DNA from: Entophlyctis helioformis
Lineage: Eukaryota; Chytridiomycota; Chytridiomycetes; Chytridiales; Chytriomycetaceae
Assembly (NCBI GenBank): GCA_025526915.1
Contig: JAHLKH010000222.1
Span: 1 to 37,734 of the forward strand
DNA: 37,734 nucleotides
Direction of reading: 5' to 3'
The position numbers and the translations under genes are program-made. Positions 1 to 11,500 of this stretch are shown here, piece after piece. How positions within the stretch are numbered: position 1 is the first letter of the stretch; the number at the start of each line of letters is the position of its first letter. The notes under the pieces are model-generated. The model worked only from the letters and a program-made list of their open reading frames with translations, was not told where the DNA came from and did no database searches.

Positions 1-101
1 GCATGCTGCCGCGCAACGCCGCGTCCACAAAGCTCACAATGCCGACGCTCGTTCATGCGGCATGAGCAGCCGTGCACCACCACTGGACCCATCACGCCAC
101 G

Positions 102-107
102 TATAAA
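102..107 (+). promoter_or_regulatory. TATA-box-like element
   Basis: TATAAA lies about 110 bases upstream of the first plausible ATG (220). It fits a core promoter for the small gene that follows. This is a motif match only; no start site can be seen. Confidence 0.4.
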
Positions 108-219
108 GCCCCGCCGTCGTGTTGGCCGCTCCCCTCATTCGACAGCAACAATGCGCTTGGCACTCTTAAAGAGAAACTAGCCGGCCTCTGGGACTGCACC
201 TTCACCGCTTCAGTCCGCC

Positions 220-692
220 ATGTCACAAGGCGACGACATTGCAGGCGGGATCGAGGGTCGTCGCGTGGGGGTCATTGAGCGTCCCTCCACGCGGCCCACG
301 CCCGCACCAAGCGTCCATGGTGGCGTGTCTTTGCCTCCCGCCACAAAGGTGGGTTCAGCAATGTGTGGTTGGTTGAATGGGGATCGGCATGTTGCCGACT
401 GCTTTGCTGTTCAGATGCGGCTGTCCTTGTTGTCCTTGGTCCTTGGTCTCGCCTGCCATGCCACCGTCGTCTGGTGCCGCTGACAGCAAGACTGAGCCAA
501 TCAAGGAGCCGGGTGAGCATCCTCATTCATTCGTGTCTCCACATCTCGCAGCGTTCCAAAGTCCCTGTAAATGGCACTGAACCCATGGTGCGTTCCCAGA
601 GGCAGAGACCGCGGGCGGCTCATACAACTCGGTCGCTACGATTACTGCTGCTGCTGCTGCTGCTTCGGTGTCCGCTTCAAGCCTGCCCTAGA
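220..692 (+). CDS. small unrecognised protein, exon structure tentative
   Basis: I do not recognise this gene. An ATG at 220 opens a Pro/Arg-rich stretch of about 43 codons (starting MSQGDDIAGG). It ends near good donor sites (349, or 362 as AT|gtgtgg). A strong pyrimidine-rich acceptor ends at 414. A second exon could encode a segment ending in DSKTEPIKEPG with a donor at 513. A last exon after an acceptor near 606 would give an Ala/Ser-rich tail (ETAGGSYNSV, then an Ala run from a CTG/GCT repeat) stopping at TAG 690-692. A TATA box upstream and AATAAA at 749-754 downstream frame the unit. Several phase combinations fit, and one of them ends at 483, so the product is uncertain. No domain is visible. 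Confidence 0.35.
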
Positions 693-748
693 CTTAGCGG
701 CAGGTTTCTTGCTGTCACAGCCTCTCTTTGGCTCCCATATCCATGAGC

Positions 749-754
749 AATAAA
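749..754 (+). terminator. AATAAA poly(A) signal
   Basis: AATAAA lies 57 bases after the likely stop of the small gene at 220-692, in the position expected for cleavage and polyadenylation. Confidence 0.4.
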
Positions 755-1078
755 CAGCATGCAGACCATGTGCAGATGGTGAGTGTCAGTGGTGCCAGCA
801 TATCTTACCCCTGCTCGTTCGAGTCAGCAGCGTGCATGGACGACTTCTGGACAGCGCACTTGCATCAGATTGCCAGATTGCCACCAGCAGGTACGTGACC
901 AGCCGGGCTGATCGAGATGCATCCTCCGGCCCATTGGCGGTTTGCCGAGATCGTCGCGCTGCAAGGTGTTGACTGGCAAGCGGGCGGGCGAGAGACAACC
1001 ACCGACTGACACAGCTTGCCTGGCAGACAGCCGGACAGACAGACAGACAGACAGACCCGCAACACAGCCGCACACAGC
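755..1078. other. intergenic region with no clear gene
   Basis: This is 324 bases between the small gene and LSM6. It holds a short coding-looking piece near 836 (MDDFWTAHLH) bounded by plausible splice sites, but nothing to join it to. A GACA tetranucleotide repeat lies at 1034-1056, just upstream of the LSM6 start. It probably contains the LSM6 promoter and 5' UTR. Confidence 0.5.
1034..1056. repeat. (GACA)n microsatellite
   Basis: About six GACA units lie 22 bases before the LSM6 ATG, presumably in the 5' UTR. Confidence 0.8.
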
Positions 1079-1172
1079 ATGTCGTCCAAGCGGTCGCCGC
1101 AGGACTTTCTGCAGAACGTCATTGGCCAGCCGGTCATGGTCAAGCTCAACTCTGGCGTGGACTACCGAGGTG

Positions 1173-1216
<44 letters not shown>

Positions 1217-1595
1217 TGTTGTGCTTGTATGCGTGAGCGTGGGCAGTTGGCTGACGGGCGGGCTTGATCGACGGTCCGTGGGACGCACGCAGGCATCCTG
1301 GCGTGTCTGGACGGCTACATGAACATTGCGCTCGAGCAGACCAAGGAGTTTGTCAACGGCGAGGAGACGAACGACTACGGCGACTGCTTCATCCGCGGCA
1401 ACAACGGTGCGTGCATCCGGCCTGCTCTCTGCACCTGCTCTCTGCACCTGCTCTCTGCACCTGCTCCTGCCCGATCTGACCGTGTGTCTGCCCGCTGGAT
1501 CTGACCGCTGGATCTGCCCCTGTCTGCATGTCTGCATGTCTGCATGTCTGCCTGCAGTGCTGTACATCGCCGCCATGAAGCAGCCGTCGGCCTAA
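1079..1595 (+). CDS. LSM6: U6 snRNA-associated Sm-like protein LSm6
   Basis: LSm6 is a subunit of the heptameric LSm rings: LSm2-8 binds the U6 snRNA 3' end in the nucleus, and LSm1-7 acts in cytoplasmic mRNA decay. Three exons (1079-1169, 1293-1406, 1558-1595) give 80 residues, normal for the family. The start reads MSSKRSPQDFL, and the Sm1 part contains VKLNSGVDYRG, split at the Gly codon, then ILACLDGYMN. The Sm2 signature FIRGNNV crosses the second intron. Both introns are phase 1 with GT-AG ends, and both are filled with simple repeats (GCTG in intron 1; CTGCTCTCTGCAC and TGTCTGCA in intron 2). The stop lies only 40 bases before the ATG of the synaptojanin gene. Identification is secure. 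Confidence 0.95.
1174..1216. repeat. (GCTG)n tetranucleotide repeat in LSM6 intron 1
   Basis: Nearly eleven perfect GCTG units lie directly after the donor site of LSM6 intron 1. Confidence 0.9.
1422..1557. repeat. two short tandem repeats filling LSM6 intron 2
   Basis: A 13-mer CTGCTCTCTGCAC is repeated about three times from 1422. A TGTCTGCA unit is repeated three to four times from about 1521, running into the polypyrimidine tract and acceptor (CTGCAG at 1552-1557). The repeat itself supplies the acceptor context. Confidence 0.7.
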
Positions 1596-1635
1596 TGAAC
1601 GCTGCTTCACCTCACATCGCTTCACATCGCTTACA

Positions 1636-4600
1636 ATGGCGACAACCTCCGTGTTCTTCAGCGACTCGCCGCGCACCGTGGTCCTGCGCCCGCCCACCAA
1701 CGTGTCCACAACCTGCATGGTCTTTGAGGCCCGGCCCGACCGCAGCACAGGCACCCTGCGCAGCATGGCTCTGCTGCAGCCTGCCGACACCATCGACTTC
1801 TCGTCGCTCAAGATGCTGCTGCCTCGCCCCGTCTTTGGCTGTCTTGGTGTCATCAACTCCAACGGTGGTGAGTTGCTGCTTTGGGCAGCCTCCTCTGAGC
1901 CAGCCGCTGCCACGGCAATGTCTGCTGCCGTAGCTTTTGCCGCAGCTGTAGCAGAGGCGGTGCCAGGCGCTGGCAATGTGCTGCTGTGCACGGCGCTGCT
2001 GCCGGCCCTCCAACGGCACCTGCTTCTCCACGAAGCAATCGTGTGTGCTTGGCTGGCTGACACCGATGCTGACTGCAACCATGCCACCGCACACATCTGC
2101 CCCATGAATGGCGCCGACAGACTTGTTCATCGCCCTGGCCGCCGATGCCAGCAAGGTCGCAGACATTGAGGGCCAGCCCGTCTACCGCCTCAGCAGAGTC
2201 GCCTTTTACAGTCTGCTGTCCAACAAGTACGACAACATCATGCCAGATCCAGGCACGATAGCCACGGCCGATGAACAGCAGCCATCAGCGGCGGTCGTCC
2301 ACCCATGCCAGCCGCTTATCAAGCTGCTCTCGGCTGGCTCCTTCTACTTCAGCCGCACCTTTGACTTGACCCGCCACATGGACGAGCGGCTTGCAATGAC
2401 CTTCCCTTCTGCGTCGGAAAATGCGAATGCGGCCTCGGGTTCCGGGTCACCGTCCAGCTCGCCAACGCCTGCTTTGGCTGTGTCTGTCATTGACACGATG
2501 GATCTCGACTATGTCTGGAACCGCAACCTGCTCCAGCCGCTTCTCCAGTTCCGCGAGCAGGAGCTGGCTCCTGAAGAACGCGACGACTTTGATCTGGGCG
2601 GCCAGCTACTCCCCCTCATCCAGGGATTCGTCGGCTTGGAGGCGCTGAGTACGCGGTCAACGCCTTGGCAACTTGGCATCATCTCACGTCTGAGCTGCAA
2701 TCGCGCCGGCACTCGCTTTAATGCTCGTGGCATTGACGATGACGGCAATGTCTCCAACTTTGTCGAGGCATGTCCAGCTGCACTTTACACTGAGTCTGTT
2801 CGCCGACTGACAATCTGCTCTGGATTGGGCGAATATTCAGACCGAGTTCTTGATCTACAATGACAAGTACTGGGCATCGCACTTGCAGATTCGTGGCAGC
2901 GGTATGTGTTTCTGCCATGGGCAGGTTGGTAAGCGAGTCTGACCAACACCATCATGGACAGTTCCCGTGTTCTGGGAGCAGACAGGCATGCAAATGTCGC
3001 ACAAGATCACCCTGTCGCGCGGCCCAGAGTCGACGGTGCCAGCAGCAAGGAAGCACTTTGAGGCATGGCTGGGTCCGCTTGCCGTCCTTCCCACACAGTG
3101 CAAGCACGCTGACGGTAATCTGTTGGTCCGTGTGCACAGGAGCTTGTCCGTCGCTACTCCAAGATCCAAGTCATGAACCTGCTCGCTCAGTCGCCTGCCG
3201 CTGCAGAAAACTCACTCTCAGACGCATACCGCACAGCACTCGCGTCGCTGTCCCCTGACCTCGCCAACGCCATCCTGTACTCGTCCTTTGACTTTAACGC
3301 CATCATCAAGCACGATCAGTATGAGCGCGTACGTCAGTCACTCTTGTTGATGACCGTCATGTTCAATGTCACACTGACGCTCGAGACTGTAAACTGGCAG
3401 CTGGACGATCTACTTGAGCAGGTCGGGCCAGCACTAGAGTCGTTTGGCTACTTCATGCTAGACATGCAGACCAAGACCCCCATCTTCCAGCGATCGGGCG
3501 TTTTCCGCACCAACTGTCTCGACTGCCTCGATCGCACCAACGTTGTGCAAACGTATGTGCCACCTCGTTGGGTGTACCATTCATTTCCACGGCGTTTGTC
3601 TGACTTGCAGCACAACCACGTCCTCTTGCCACGATGCGCCAGATCTTTTGCCCGGCGCGTGCTTCAGCTGCATCTCGAAAAGTTTGGTATCCGACTTGGT
3701 GCCAGCGAGCTAGAGTATTGGACCAATACGTTCAACGGGCTCTGGGCAGATGTAAGATTGCCTTGTGGTGCCGTCTAATCATCTCCGGCATCTGACAGCT
3801 AGGCCCGTTCCATCCATGACAGAACGGTGACTGGCTGAGCCGCATATATGGTATGTGGCAGTGTGCCAGCCATGGCTATAGGTTGGTTTCATGCAACTGA
3901 CACCTTGCGGTGTGTATGTCCATGCAGCTGGCACCGGCGCGCTCAAGTCCTCTTATACTCGCAAAGGAAAACTCACCGTGCTTGGTGAGTCCTGACTGGC
4001 CGAGCAGACTTTGAATAGCATCTGCTGTTGGCTCTAATGCCATGGGGCTGCAATGTAGGGTACTTGGATGACGCCGCCAAGTCAGTCAATCGTTTCTACA
4101 ACTCAAACTTTTTGGACAAGGGCCGCCAAGACGCCATTGACATGCTCTTCAACTCGGGCAGATCTGCGTCTGCATCGGGCAGCCTGCTGATGCGCAATCC
4201 GGTGCACGAGCAGGTTGAGCGAATCATGGAGGAACGCAAATCCGAGGTGGGTGACTTGGACATTCTGCGCCATTGGCCTGATCTGACCTGCTTTCCCATG
4301 CCAGTACGCGAAAGCCTCGGATCTCACTATCCTCCTCGGCACGTACAATCTCAACGGCAAGATGCTGCAAGGCGAATCTCTGGACTCGTGGCTTGTATCG
4401 TCAACAGGCAGCTCTCCCACCATGATTGTTATTGGCGTTCAAGAGTTGATCGAGTTGACTGCGGGCAGGCATGTATCCCAATGTCGTCGCTGAATTGGTA
4501 TGCCACAGAATTTTGTTGAGCGGCAGTCCTGCTCACATTAAGGTGCACGGTATTCAGTACATCTCTGCCGACACCAACATGCTCCGTCTGCTATGGGAGT

Positions 4601-6255
4601 CCATGTTTCTCAAGGCGATCAACTCTCGTCCCGGTGGCAAATACGTCGTACTGCGGTCCCTCCATCTTGTAGCACTCGGCATGTTCATCTTTGTCAAGGA
4701 GAACGCCGTGCCCTATGTGCGCAAAGTGGAGACGGCCGTTATCAAGGCAAGACCTGCTGTCCCGATCCATCGCACGCCTGTTGCCAAACCGCTGTGGGCT
4801 AATTCGGCTTTCCAAACCAACTTGGTGCGCAGACGGGCTTGGGCGGCATGGCAGCCAACAAGGGCGGAATCGGCATCAGTTTGCATTTCCACGACACCTC
4901 CATGGTGTTTGTGACGGCCCATTTTGCTGCTGGCACGAATGCTGTCGAAGAGCGTAACCGCGACTACTGGACCATCACCAACGGCCTGGCTTTCCGTGGC
5001 CGTCGAGTCTATGAGCATGAGTAAGGATTTGTTGCGCGTGTTGAACTATTAGCATGCTGACCGACTCGATCTGCAGCATGGTGTTCTGGCTGGGCGATTT
5101 CAACTACCGCATCAACCTGTCGAATGAGGAGGTATCCATGTTTGGCGTTGTTTGAACTCGTTGCCGCTGGCTTTGCGGGGAGCTGACGGGTTTCTTTAGG
5201 CGCGCATGTATGTTTCAAGAAAAGACTTGGAAGCCCTGATCAGACGGGACCAGGTGCGTCTTGTGCCACTGCAGCCACATGCCAACGGATATCGGCACTG
5301 ATGCTGGTGTGCCCCGTCTGCAGCTTATTGAGCAGATCCGTCTGGGGCAAGTTTTTGAGGGATTCACCGAGGGTCGGCTGACGTTTGACCCCACGTACAA
5401 GTACGACAATGGCACCACTGAATATGACACGAGGTTTGTGCTGGCGTGGGCGGCAGTTGAAATGGCCGGCAGTTGAAATAGCCGACATGGCAGCAGGCTC
5501 TGACGCGCATCTGGCCGCACAAACAGCGAAAAGGCGCGTGTGCCGTCATGGACGGATCGCATTCTGTTCAAGGGCAAGCATATTGGACAGCTCGAGTACA
5601 TGCGCGGCGAGCAGGTCATGTCTGACCACCGTCCAGGTCGGTCAAACCCTTGCGTTACTCTGCTGATGCCGGTGGGCTGCTGACGTTGTTGTGTTGTTTG
5701 CATACAGTCCGCGCGGTGTTCACGGTGCAGGTCAACGAGATCAACTTCAAGGCACGCGAAGCACTGTACCATTCACTGCTCAAGAGCATGCTTGCAGAAG
5801 GCGGCGCCGCCTCATCGCGACCCGCCATGATTGAGCGCAGCAAGATGACGCAGCCTGCATACCCTGGGAGCAGTGCGTACACGGTGTCCAAGGGATCTGT
5901 TCGGTCAGTGAGCCCTGGCCGCGGCCTGATTGTGTCTGGCGGATACTCGCGGCAATCGAACGCTGCTACTACTACTGCTACTGCGGCTGCTGCGGCTGCT
6001 GTCGCCAGTCCGATTCCAAAGACGGCTGCGACGGGCACGCTTATTGACCTGGGTGGCGACGACGTCTCTTCTGCCGGCGGCCCGTCCACCAGCAACCCGT
6101 TCCTCCCGAGTGACCCTGTGCTGTGGAGTAATCCGTCTGGCCCGCTTCCACCACCATCAACGGATGCAGTCAAGTGGTGGCAGGTGTCTAATGGATCGGC
6201 AATCGGCGAGTCTGCCGGCACGGTGTCCAACTCGAACGGGTCTCTTCTGGACTAG
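1636..6255 (+). CDS. SYNJ: synaptojanin-type polyphosphoinositide phosphatase (SAC1 plus 5-phosphatase)
   Basis: It dephosphorylates PI(4,5)P2 and other phosphoinositides during endocytosis and membrane traffic (synaptojanin; yeast Inp51-53). I infer 18 exons: 1636-1867, 2121-2767, 2841-2901, 2962-3062, 3140-3328, 3401-3552, 3643-3751, 3823-3850, 3928-3984, 4059-4246, 4305-4472, 4558-4746, 4833-5020, 5077-5131, 5200-5254, 5324-5433, 5527-5636 and 5708-6255. They give about 1061 residues. The SAC domain carries the CX5R(T) catalytic motif [10 protein letters not shown] (about residue 448). The 5-phosphatase domain shows FWLGDFNYR (about 775), VPSWTDRIL and SDHRPV (about 879). The C-terminal tail is Ala/Ser/Pro-rich with one NPF motif (EH-domain ligand). 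Three introns are GC-AG (2768, 3063, 4747). One extra A in the A5 run 5220-5224 breaks frame and looks like an indel. Confidence 0.93.
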
Positions 6256-6405
6256 ACTCTGAGCCAGATGGCCTACAACGAAAGGAGCACACATGGATAG
6301 TGGAGTATGAGTGGTGCAGCCAAAATGAACGTTCAATGGAGATGCGGTGCTGGTGGTGGCAGCTGTGAACAAGCAAGCCGACGCGACGTGGAGCATGGGC
6401 CTGAA
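6256..6405. other. short convergent intergenic spacer
   Basis: This is 150 bases between the stop codons of the convergent synaptojanin and ERV41 genes. The 3' UTRs must be short or overlap. No clear AATAAA is seen on either strand. Confidence 0.5.
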
Positions 6406-8021
6406 TCATCTGCGCATCCAGTCGCCGATGGTGTGCACGGCATTGAGGATAGCACCAATGGTCACGAACGCGCCTGCACATGCATGCCACACCCAATCAG
6501 CCGCTTGCAAATGGCAAACAATCGAAGCAGACGGTCACCAAGCCCTTACCTCCAACAATACCACACATGCGCGTGATGAACGGAATGAGCGGCTGTCGGT
6601 ATTCGGTCACGCGCACTAGCACAGGCTCGATGTTGTACTTGACAAAGATGCCCGGGAGCGTATCAGGCGTCTCGGGATCAATGGCATGAGAAAACTCGGT
6701 CACGGCATACTGGTTGGTGAGCACAACGTCTTGGAATATTGTCCGAGCACTGTCGACGTAAATGGTTGGAACCTGCACGATGCACACGATGCGTGAGTGT
6801 CACGGCTGTAACGGGTAAAGTGGTAACCGAACTTACCACGCCGAGGTAGTAGAGAAAGTTGTCAAAGTCTAGAGTTGAGATGCACAGCAGATTAGCCAAG
6901 GCGCTATGAATGGTGACTGGCAGTCCTGCCGAGGAACTCACTCGTTTTGCCGACTTCCAGCGTATGGTCGAGAGGGTTCCACAGTCCTGGGTATCGCTTG
7001 CCAAACGACAGCTCATCGATGCGGTGGGTGAAGTTGATGGCTGGCAACGACTCATGTGAGTTGGACGCAAGGTGGACACGCGAATCAGTCGGCATGGCGA
7101 GATTACCATCGTGCGGCGTGTGTGATCCAAAGTAGCCATGGCCAACAGCCGTAAAGTGGAGCATTCCCTCGACTTGTTGACCGAAAAGGAGCCCGAGAAT
7201 CTACAGGCGTTGGGATTGCCTGCCGGTTGTTTTGTTGCCAGTCAGCCGTCAGACAGCCACAACAGATCCAGATGCGGATTGCTGTGTCTGGCTCACCCGC
7301 AACCTCTGCAAGCTTGGTTCGCTGACGAGCCTTGTCGCGCAGCAGAGCATGTACGTTGAGCGTATCGCCCAAATGCTTGTCCATGTGGCTGCAGGGATCG
7401 ACGGTCAGCTCGGATGCCTGCCTGACCAGGATGGAAGCGGCATGCAGACCCACCTTGACAATGACAGAGTGCCCTCTGAGTGGAACACCGTCTGGTTGTG
7501 TGCCCGGCAGTCAGCATCTGCATTTGGCAACGGCAGGGCTGGTGACGAGAGAGGCTTACTGGCGATGCATGCAGGAGATCCTTGACGGGCAGCGACGTAT
7601 GGGCAACGTCGAGAACATCCGCACGCAGGTCTGTCCACAGGCGTACCGCCCGTTCAACGCCAAGCAATGGCACGGTTTAGCCAACACAGCCAGCCAGCCA
7701 ACGCAGCCAACCAACGCAGCCAGCCAACGCAGCAGTGGCAAACGCACACTTGCAGTCCATGGCAATGGTCAGATCGACATTGACCTGCAGCTCGTGCTCG
7801 TGCGAGCGGGTCTGGTCGACCAGGAACTCGTACTTTTGGTGGATGGTGCGCCAGCGCCAGATCTCCGAGCCGGCCAGGTAGGCGAGCAGCGCCAGCATGA
7901 CCACCGACACCAGGCCGCCAGACTGCGTGGTGTGCTGCAGCTGCGACTCGATCTTGGGGAAAGCGTCAAAGGCCGTGAAGCGCTTCGACATGCGGCGCTC
8001 AACGGCGCCCTTGTCGACCAT
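6406..8021 (-). CDS. ERV41: ERV41/ERGIC2 family COPII-vesicle cargo receptor
   Basis: This membrane protein cycles between ER and Golgi. With Erv46 it retrieves ER residents and selects cargo. Eight exons on the minus strand (8021-7748, 7630-7560, 7491-7454, 7388-7297, 7219-6942, 6868-6837, 6772-6550, 6473-6406) give about 358 residues, the usual size. The N-terminus has the FDAFPK motif and a first membrane span ([15 protein letters not shown], about 36-58). The lumenal part has a MDCKYLRADVLD segment, [25 protein letters not shown] and NPLD. The second span follows VRLCGIVGG-like residues ([16 protein letters not shown]) and the protein stops soon after (DWMRR). In exon 5 one base is missing near 7171 (SVNK to VEGM), so frame is lost there. 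The ATG abuts a long TG tract. A splice at 7748 makes TAC, matching the family. Confidence 0.92.
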
Positions 8022-8027
8022 GTTGCG

Positions 8028-8078
8028 GCTGTGTGTGTGTGTGCGTGCAGGTGTGCGTGCGAGCAGGTATGTGTGCGT

Positions 8079-8161
<83 letters not shown>
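8028..8161. repeat. (TG)n tract
   Basis: An imperfect TG/GT run begins seven bases upstream of the ERV41 ATG. It becomes almost pure from about 8085 to 8160 with a single break near 8114. It is potentially Z-DNA forming. Confidence 0.95.
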
Positions 8162-8396
8162 AAGCGCGACAACGCGGGTTGGTCGAGCTTGCGCTCGAGA
8201 GTCAGGCGCTGATTGGCTGGCTTGAGGCGGCCCACATGAGATGCTGCCACTGCGCCATGCCAGATGCAGACTCTGCCGCTCAACTGCCCGTCACCAACGA
8301 GCACAACACCTCGCCACCAACGAGCCGTTGTCTGTGCACTGGACGTCGACTTTTTACATGCGAGCGTGGCCGACACGCCGTTCGATGCCATCCAGT

Positions 8397-8414
8397 CACG
8401 TGTCTCCTCACGTG
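8397..8414. promoter_or_regulatory. paired CACGTG (E-box) motifs
   Basis: Two CACGTG hexamers lie six bases apart in the ERV41/EPG5 promoter region. CACGTG is the core site of bHLH factors such as the Cbf1/USF family. The same core occurs as the palindrome GTCACGTGAC in the TRP4/RPS2 promoter at 30233-30242. Confidence 0.4.
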
Positions 8415-8555
8415 ATCCGCCTGGCATGCAGCAAGTTCTTGCATCGACTATCTGACCCAGATCAACCTCAACAGTCACAAACCTGTGGGTGGCATGTTCG
8501 CAGATGTGCATTGCCCACTGGCCGTCCATGCCGACTGCTGACTCTGACTCGTGTG

Positions 8556-8586
8556 CCATGCCATGCCGTGCCATGCCGTGGCATGC
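8556..8586. repeat. CCATG-rich short repeat before EPG5
   Basis: About three alternating CCATG/CCGTG units end eight bases before the EPG5 start codon. Confidence 0.6.
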
Positions 8587-8593
8587 AGGCCCA

Positions 8594-11500
8594 ATGGAGG
8601 CCCAGCTGCAGCGTCCAAAGAAAAAGTCGTCGCAGAGAAGCGCGGCCAGAACACCCGAGCGAGCATCGTCGTCGTCGTCGTCGTCGTCGGGTGTGGTGCG
8701 GCGCCAGGTGACCAACATCCCCGACATTGCACCGTCTGGCACTGCACCGTCTGGCACCGCATCGTCTGGCTCGCATGCGGCAGTCGCGCCAAGTGCCACC
8801 ATCGCAGCATTGACGACATCAATCGACATCGACACCAGCAACCGTGGCAACAACGACAGGCGCAGCAACGACAAGTGCATCGACGACGACAACGGCTGCA
8901 GAAGCCCCGCCGTCGACGCTCGGCATCATCGTTCCCACCACCGTCGACACCACGGCCTTGTGGGACGAGCTGCGCAGGATCGACGACGCTGCCCTTGCGG
9001 CCCGTCTGGCAACCACATCCATGTCGGACGTCGGCCGCTACCCCCAAGCGCTCACTGCCAGTGCTGCGCATGATGCCGCCGTGCAGGATGCTGCCCAGGA
9101 CTCGGCTGCAGGTACGCTGCGGCCGCTTGCCCAGCGATCCCCTTCCCCCTCATACTCACTCGCTGTGCCATGCCACACCGACGTCCATCCGTCGCCAGAC
9201 ACCCTGGCTGCACCACGTGCCAGCGAACAAGCTTCAGCGTCGGAGATTGCCTTGGGGATCGCCGGCCCTGCCCTGACGGCAATGTACCCGTCTGTCCCTG
9301 TCATGGCCGGCCCCGGCATTCAGCATGCTCCCTCTGCGCCATCTGCACCCATGATGATCGACCGGCACTTTGATGATCGCCTGCCTCAGTTCCCGTTCCA
9401 GGCCCATGCCAATCCTCATTCCGCGCAGCAGTCGCAGCACGAGCCGTCGCTTGCTTCGGCACCGTCACTCCAGGACTTTGCAACCGTGTACAACCAGCAG
9501 GCAACTGCCCCGTCTCTGCTCCAGCTGGATCCGTCCCAGTCGGCCGCTGCTGACGCCAGGCAGTCTCTTTCTCGCGAGCCAATCACGGACAGCGCGTGGA
9601 GCGCCGTGTGCATTGCAGAGATGCAGACTCCGTACGCCGACCATGTGGCCCTCGTCCAAGAGTTTCGATCCAACAGTAACCGTCAAAACACATCGGACCC
9701 ATTTTACGAAAAGGTGCTGCTCTACGAGACCGCCTTCAAGAACACGGGCCGGATCCGAAGTCAGCTCAATGCCGCGCGGCTTTCTGCAAAGCATCTGTCG
9801 GGCAGGCTATGGACACTGTCGCGCATTCCCAAGCAAGCATCTGCTGTGTGCCGTGACGGTCGCACCGTCTCCCACTCGTACATTGACGAGCTGGCCGCAT
9901 ACAACACAGACGTCGAGCACGAGCTCATCGCCGCCTGGAAGAGCATCCACAGTCTGTACCACTCGCATCTGACCAAAAACCTGTTCGAGAACAAAATGTC
10001 CAAGATCTGGATCCAAAACTCGCTCGACTCGTTCATGGCGGCGCGGTTCCAGCCGTCGCTCGAAGGTGCACAGACGCGTCCCTTTTCGTTTGTCGATGGC
10101 TGGGAAACAGTGACGCACATCGACCAGGACATGAGACAGCTGCTTCATTATCTCAATGTGCTGTTTCTGTTCGAGCGTCGCAATGTCAGCACAAACGCGC
10201 AGTCCGACTTTGTGGGCATCATCTCTCAACAGCACTCCGACTCTCTCCCACAGATCCCGCAGTCGTCGTGGTCGGGACAAGGGCAGCCACCCGGAACGCC
10301 GCCGTCGCCCTCTACGCTGGCCGGCATCAGACGAATCTCTGCCGCAGCAACTGCTCCTGTGCCTGTCCAGCTTGCATCGCCCATGTCAACAACAGGGCCG
10401 TCTGACTCGCAGCCCGCCGAGCAGTCTCTCTTTGTCAAGGACGTTCGCGGTTGGATCACGTACATTGTCGCAGTCATCATTCGTGCAGGCGGGCCACTGG
10501 CTCATCGCGAGGTTCTCCTGCATGCGCTGCGGTGCCGTGGCATTGGTGCGTGGGGATCGCATTTTGTCCAATGGCCACTCCCGGCACGATGGACGGAGCA
10601 ATGGGCAAAGCACTACCTGGCGTCATTGCGCGCGTTCCTTGGCCCAGTTGAAGAGCTGGAAGAGCTCGAAGTCCAGCAGTCCAGTCAAGTCGCGTTCACC
10701 AAAGCCAACCTCAAGCGTCTCGAAGTCGAAGACGAGTGGGTTGTGGTGGACGAGACACTCTTTTCGCCGCCTCCCCCTCGGTCCGTCGTGTTGCTCACGG
10801 AAGACGACTATATCCAGCTGCTCTGCCAGTTCAATGTCGTTCCTTTGTTTGAGAGCCTTATCTTCCACTGCATCGGCGAGCATCACGCGCAGCAGTCGTT
10901 TGTGTTGCCACATGTGTCCCAATCGGCGCAGGGAAAGCTGAATGGACAGTCATCGTTTGTGTTTCTGTTCATGTTCGCCAATGAGCTCCTTGCTCTGCTG
11001 CGTAGGTGAGTGTTTGCAGATTCCTGCATGCAGTGGTGGAATGACGTGTTTTGGCTGGCGCGCATCTGACCACAACCTTGCAGGGCATTCGAGTCTGTGC
11101 CAAGTAACTACCGCGTGTTTTTGGGACTGCTGTGTGACACCGCCGTCTCGCTCTCGTGTCTGATGGCCAAGCATGTCTCCGAGCAAGCGTCAAGCGGGAC
11201 GGCTGCCGACTCTGTCCTTGGGCACAGCTCGAGACTACCGTCCATGCTTGTCCTCTGGCACCTGCATGCAGCCGTAACAACAATCGAGGCAGAGATGAAC
11301 GGATTCTGCAGCGATTGGTTCGTCTGTTTCTTGCTCACGGCCACGCTGCGACGTTTAGCTCTTTGCTGGACATGCCACTTTCACGGCTTTCACTTGCGAT
11401 TCGACACGAAATGTTCCTGATTGCGCTCTCAGCGTCGTCCTATACGATGCGCGATTCGACAGAAACTGCGCCGAGCCTGTCTGTTGTGTTGCTTCGCGAC

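Larger units (their letters stand above)
8022..8593. promoter_or_regulatory. divergent ERV41/EPG5 intergenic region
   Basis: These 572 bases separate two divergent start codons. They contain a TG/GT tract directly upstream of ERV41, two CACGTG hexamers (8397-8402 and 8409-8414) and a CCATG-rich repeat close to the EPG5 start. I find no gene I can support here, although a minus-strand frame stays open through it because of the repeat. It is the likely shared promoter. Confidence 0.5.

Noticed and set aside
836..892. A possible NF-YC/HAP5-like piece (MDDFWTAHLH)
   Set aside because: The histone-fold core that should follow is absent, so the resemblance is too short to support.
5132..5199. A U12-type intron suggested by the donor GTATCC (also at 4473)
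   Set aside because: No TCCTTAAC-like branch site precedes either acceptor, and both introns fit ordinary U2 splicing.
7999..8892. A 297-codon minus-strand frame with His-Thr repeats
   Set aside because: It is kept open by the TG tract and by antisense of EPG5 exon 1; nothing recognisable is encoded.
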